This document shows positions 5,207-5,586 of a stretch of 5,586 bases of DNA, piece after piece; position 1 is the stretch's first letter, and each line of letters starts with the position of its first letter. The position numbers and the translations under genes were made by a program. The notes below the pieces were generated by a model. It saw nothing but the letters and a program-made list of their open reading frames with translations. It did no database searches and was not told the origin of the DNA. The stretch lies in contig JAQGPB010000187.1 of the NCBI GenBank assembly GCA_028293265.1, positions 1 through 5,586 of the forward strand, read 5' to 3'. Origin of the DNA: Pedosphaera sp. Its GTDB lineage: Bacteria > Verrucomicrobiota > Verrucomicrobiae > Limisphaerales > Pedosphaeraceae.

Positions 5207-5586
5207 CTATTCCTTGGCGCCGGATTTCTTCAGCAGTTCCACGATGTCGTCGTGCTCGTTGTTGCGGGCGTAATAGAGCGGGGTTTTGTTGCTGTAGTCG
5301 GGCGCGTTGACGTCTGCGCGGCGGCTGAGGAGGAGTTCCACGACGTGGAATTGGCCGCAGGTGGTGGCCATATGGAGCGGGGAACGCCCCGGATAATTCC
5401 GGCGGTTGATGTCCGCGCGATGATCGAGGAGCACCTTGACGATATGGAGATGGCCGACGCGGCAGGCAATGTGCAGGGGCGTGACACCGTGCTTGTCGAA
5501 GGCATCCACGCGGGCGCGGTGGGAGAGCAGCAATTCAGCGACCGGCTGATGGCCGGAAATGGCGGCATGGTGCAAGGCAGTCCAGC
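5207..5586 (-). CDS. Ankyrin-repeat protein (C-terminal part)
   Basis: The last 125 residues of a protein whose start lies beyond the right edge. The visible part is all ankyrin repeats with an exact 33-residue period: 1-33 (WTALHHAAISGH...), 34-66 (VTPLHIACRVGH...), 67-99 (RSPLHMATTCGQ...) and a shorter capping repeat 100-125 (KTPLYYARNNEH... ending SGAKE). The (T/S)PLH signatures, the LL(L/D) second helix and the (A)D(I/V)N turns are clear. Ankyrin stacks bind other proteins; the partner cannot be told from the sequence. A TTG in frame at 5575 is not a credible start, because it lies inside the first repeat and the frame is open to the edge. The next gene downstream on this strand is the PtsN-like EIIA, 64 bases on. 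No signal or membrane segment is visible in this part. Confidence 0.92.
   Translation of the reverse strand, partial: WTALHHAAISGHQPVAELLLSHRARVDAFDKHGVTPLHIACRVGHLHIVKVLLDHRADINRRNYPGRSPLHMATTCGQFHVVELLLSRRADVNAPDYSNKTPLYYARNNEHDDIVELLKKSGAKE

Noticed and set aside
4531..5310. A 259-codon plus-strand open frame over the EIIA gene
   Set aside because: It reads across the hairpin repeat and both minus-strand genes; the minus strand holds the EIIA active-site motif and ankyrin repeats.

Overview
The window looks like a chromosomal stretch of a GC-rich bacterium, most likely a Verrucomicrobiota member of the Pedosphaera/Limisphaerales type. That placement is an inference. It rests on the propeller/Y_Y_Y histidine kinase, the GC-rich housekeeping genes, and short tandem and inverted repeats of a kind I associate with that group (AACATCG runs, AACGCAGAT runs). 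No marker gene in the window fixes the taxonomy.

Layout: bases 1-1298 (+) hold the 3' end of a membrane sensor histidine kinase. Next comes a same-strand housekeeping run: hemL (1326-2695, reading frame broken near 2339-2366), ruvX/yqgF (2741-3154), truA (3310-4128) and trmL (4125-4586). On the other strand, converging on trmL, are a PtsN-like PTS EIIA protein (4651-5142) and an ankyrin-repeat protein (5207 to beyond the right edge). No stretch over 300 bases lacks a gene. The longest gap, 3155-3309, is almost filled by a 148-bp element with terminal inverted repeats.

Function: hemL belongs to tetrapyrrole synthesis. The next three genes act in RNA maturation: RuvX in pre-16S rRNA processing, TruA making pseudouridine 38-40 and TrmL making 2'-O-methyl-34, the last two in the tRNA anticodon arm. 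The EIIA and ankyrin genes are probably co-transcribed and look regulatory or adaptor-like. The kinase has no response regulator beside it on the visible side.

The most notable signal is in the small repeats, not the genes. Three unrelated 7-nt-period tandem repeats sit at or inside gene ends: GCGGAGT x3 inside hemL, AACATCG in the last codons of truA, and TATTGCG-type units forming a perfect 15-bp hairpin between trmL and the EIIA gene. The hemL copy coincides with a frameshift of exactly the phase that a change in heptamer number would cause. I see no defence system, CRISPR array, transposase or RNA gene, and apart from the repeats the region reads as ordinary.
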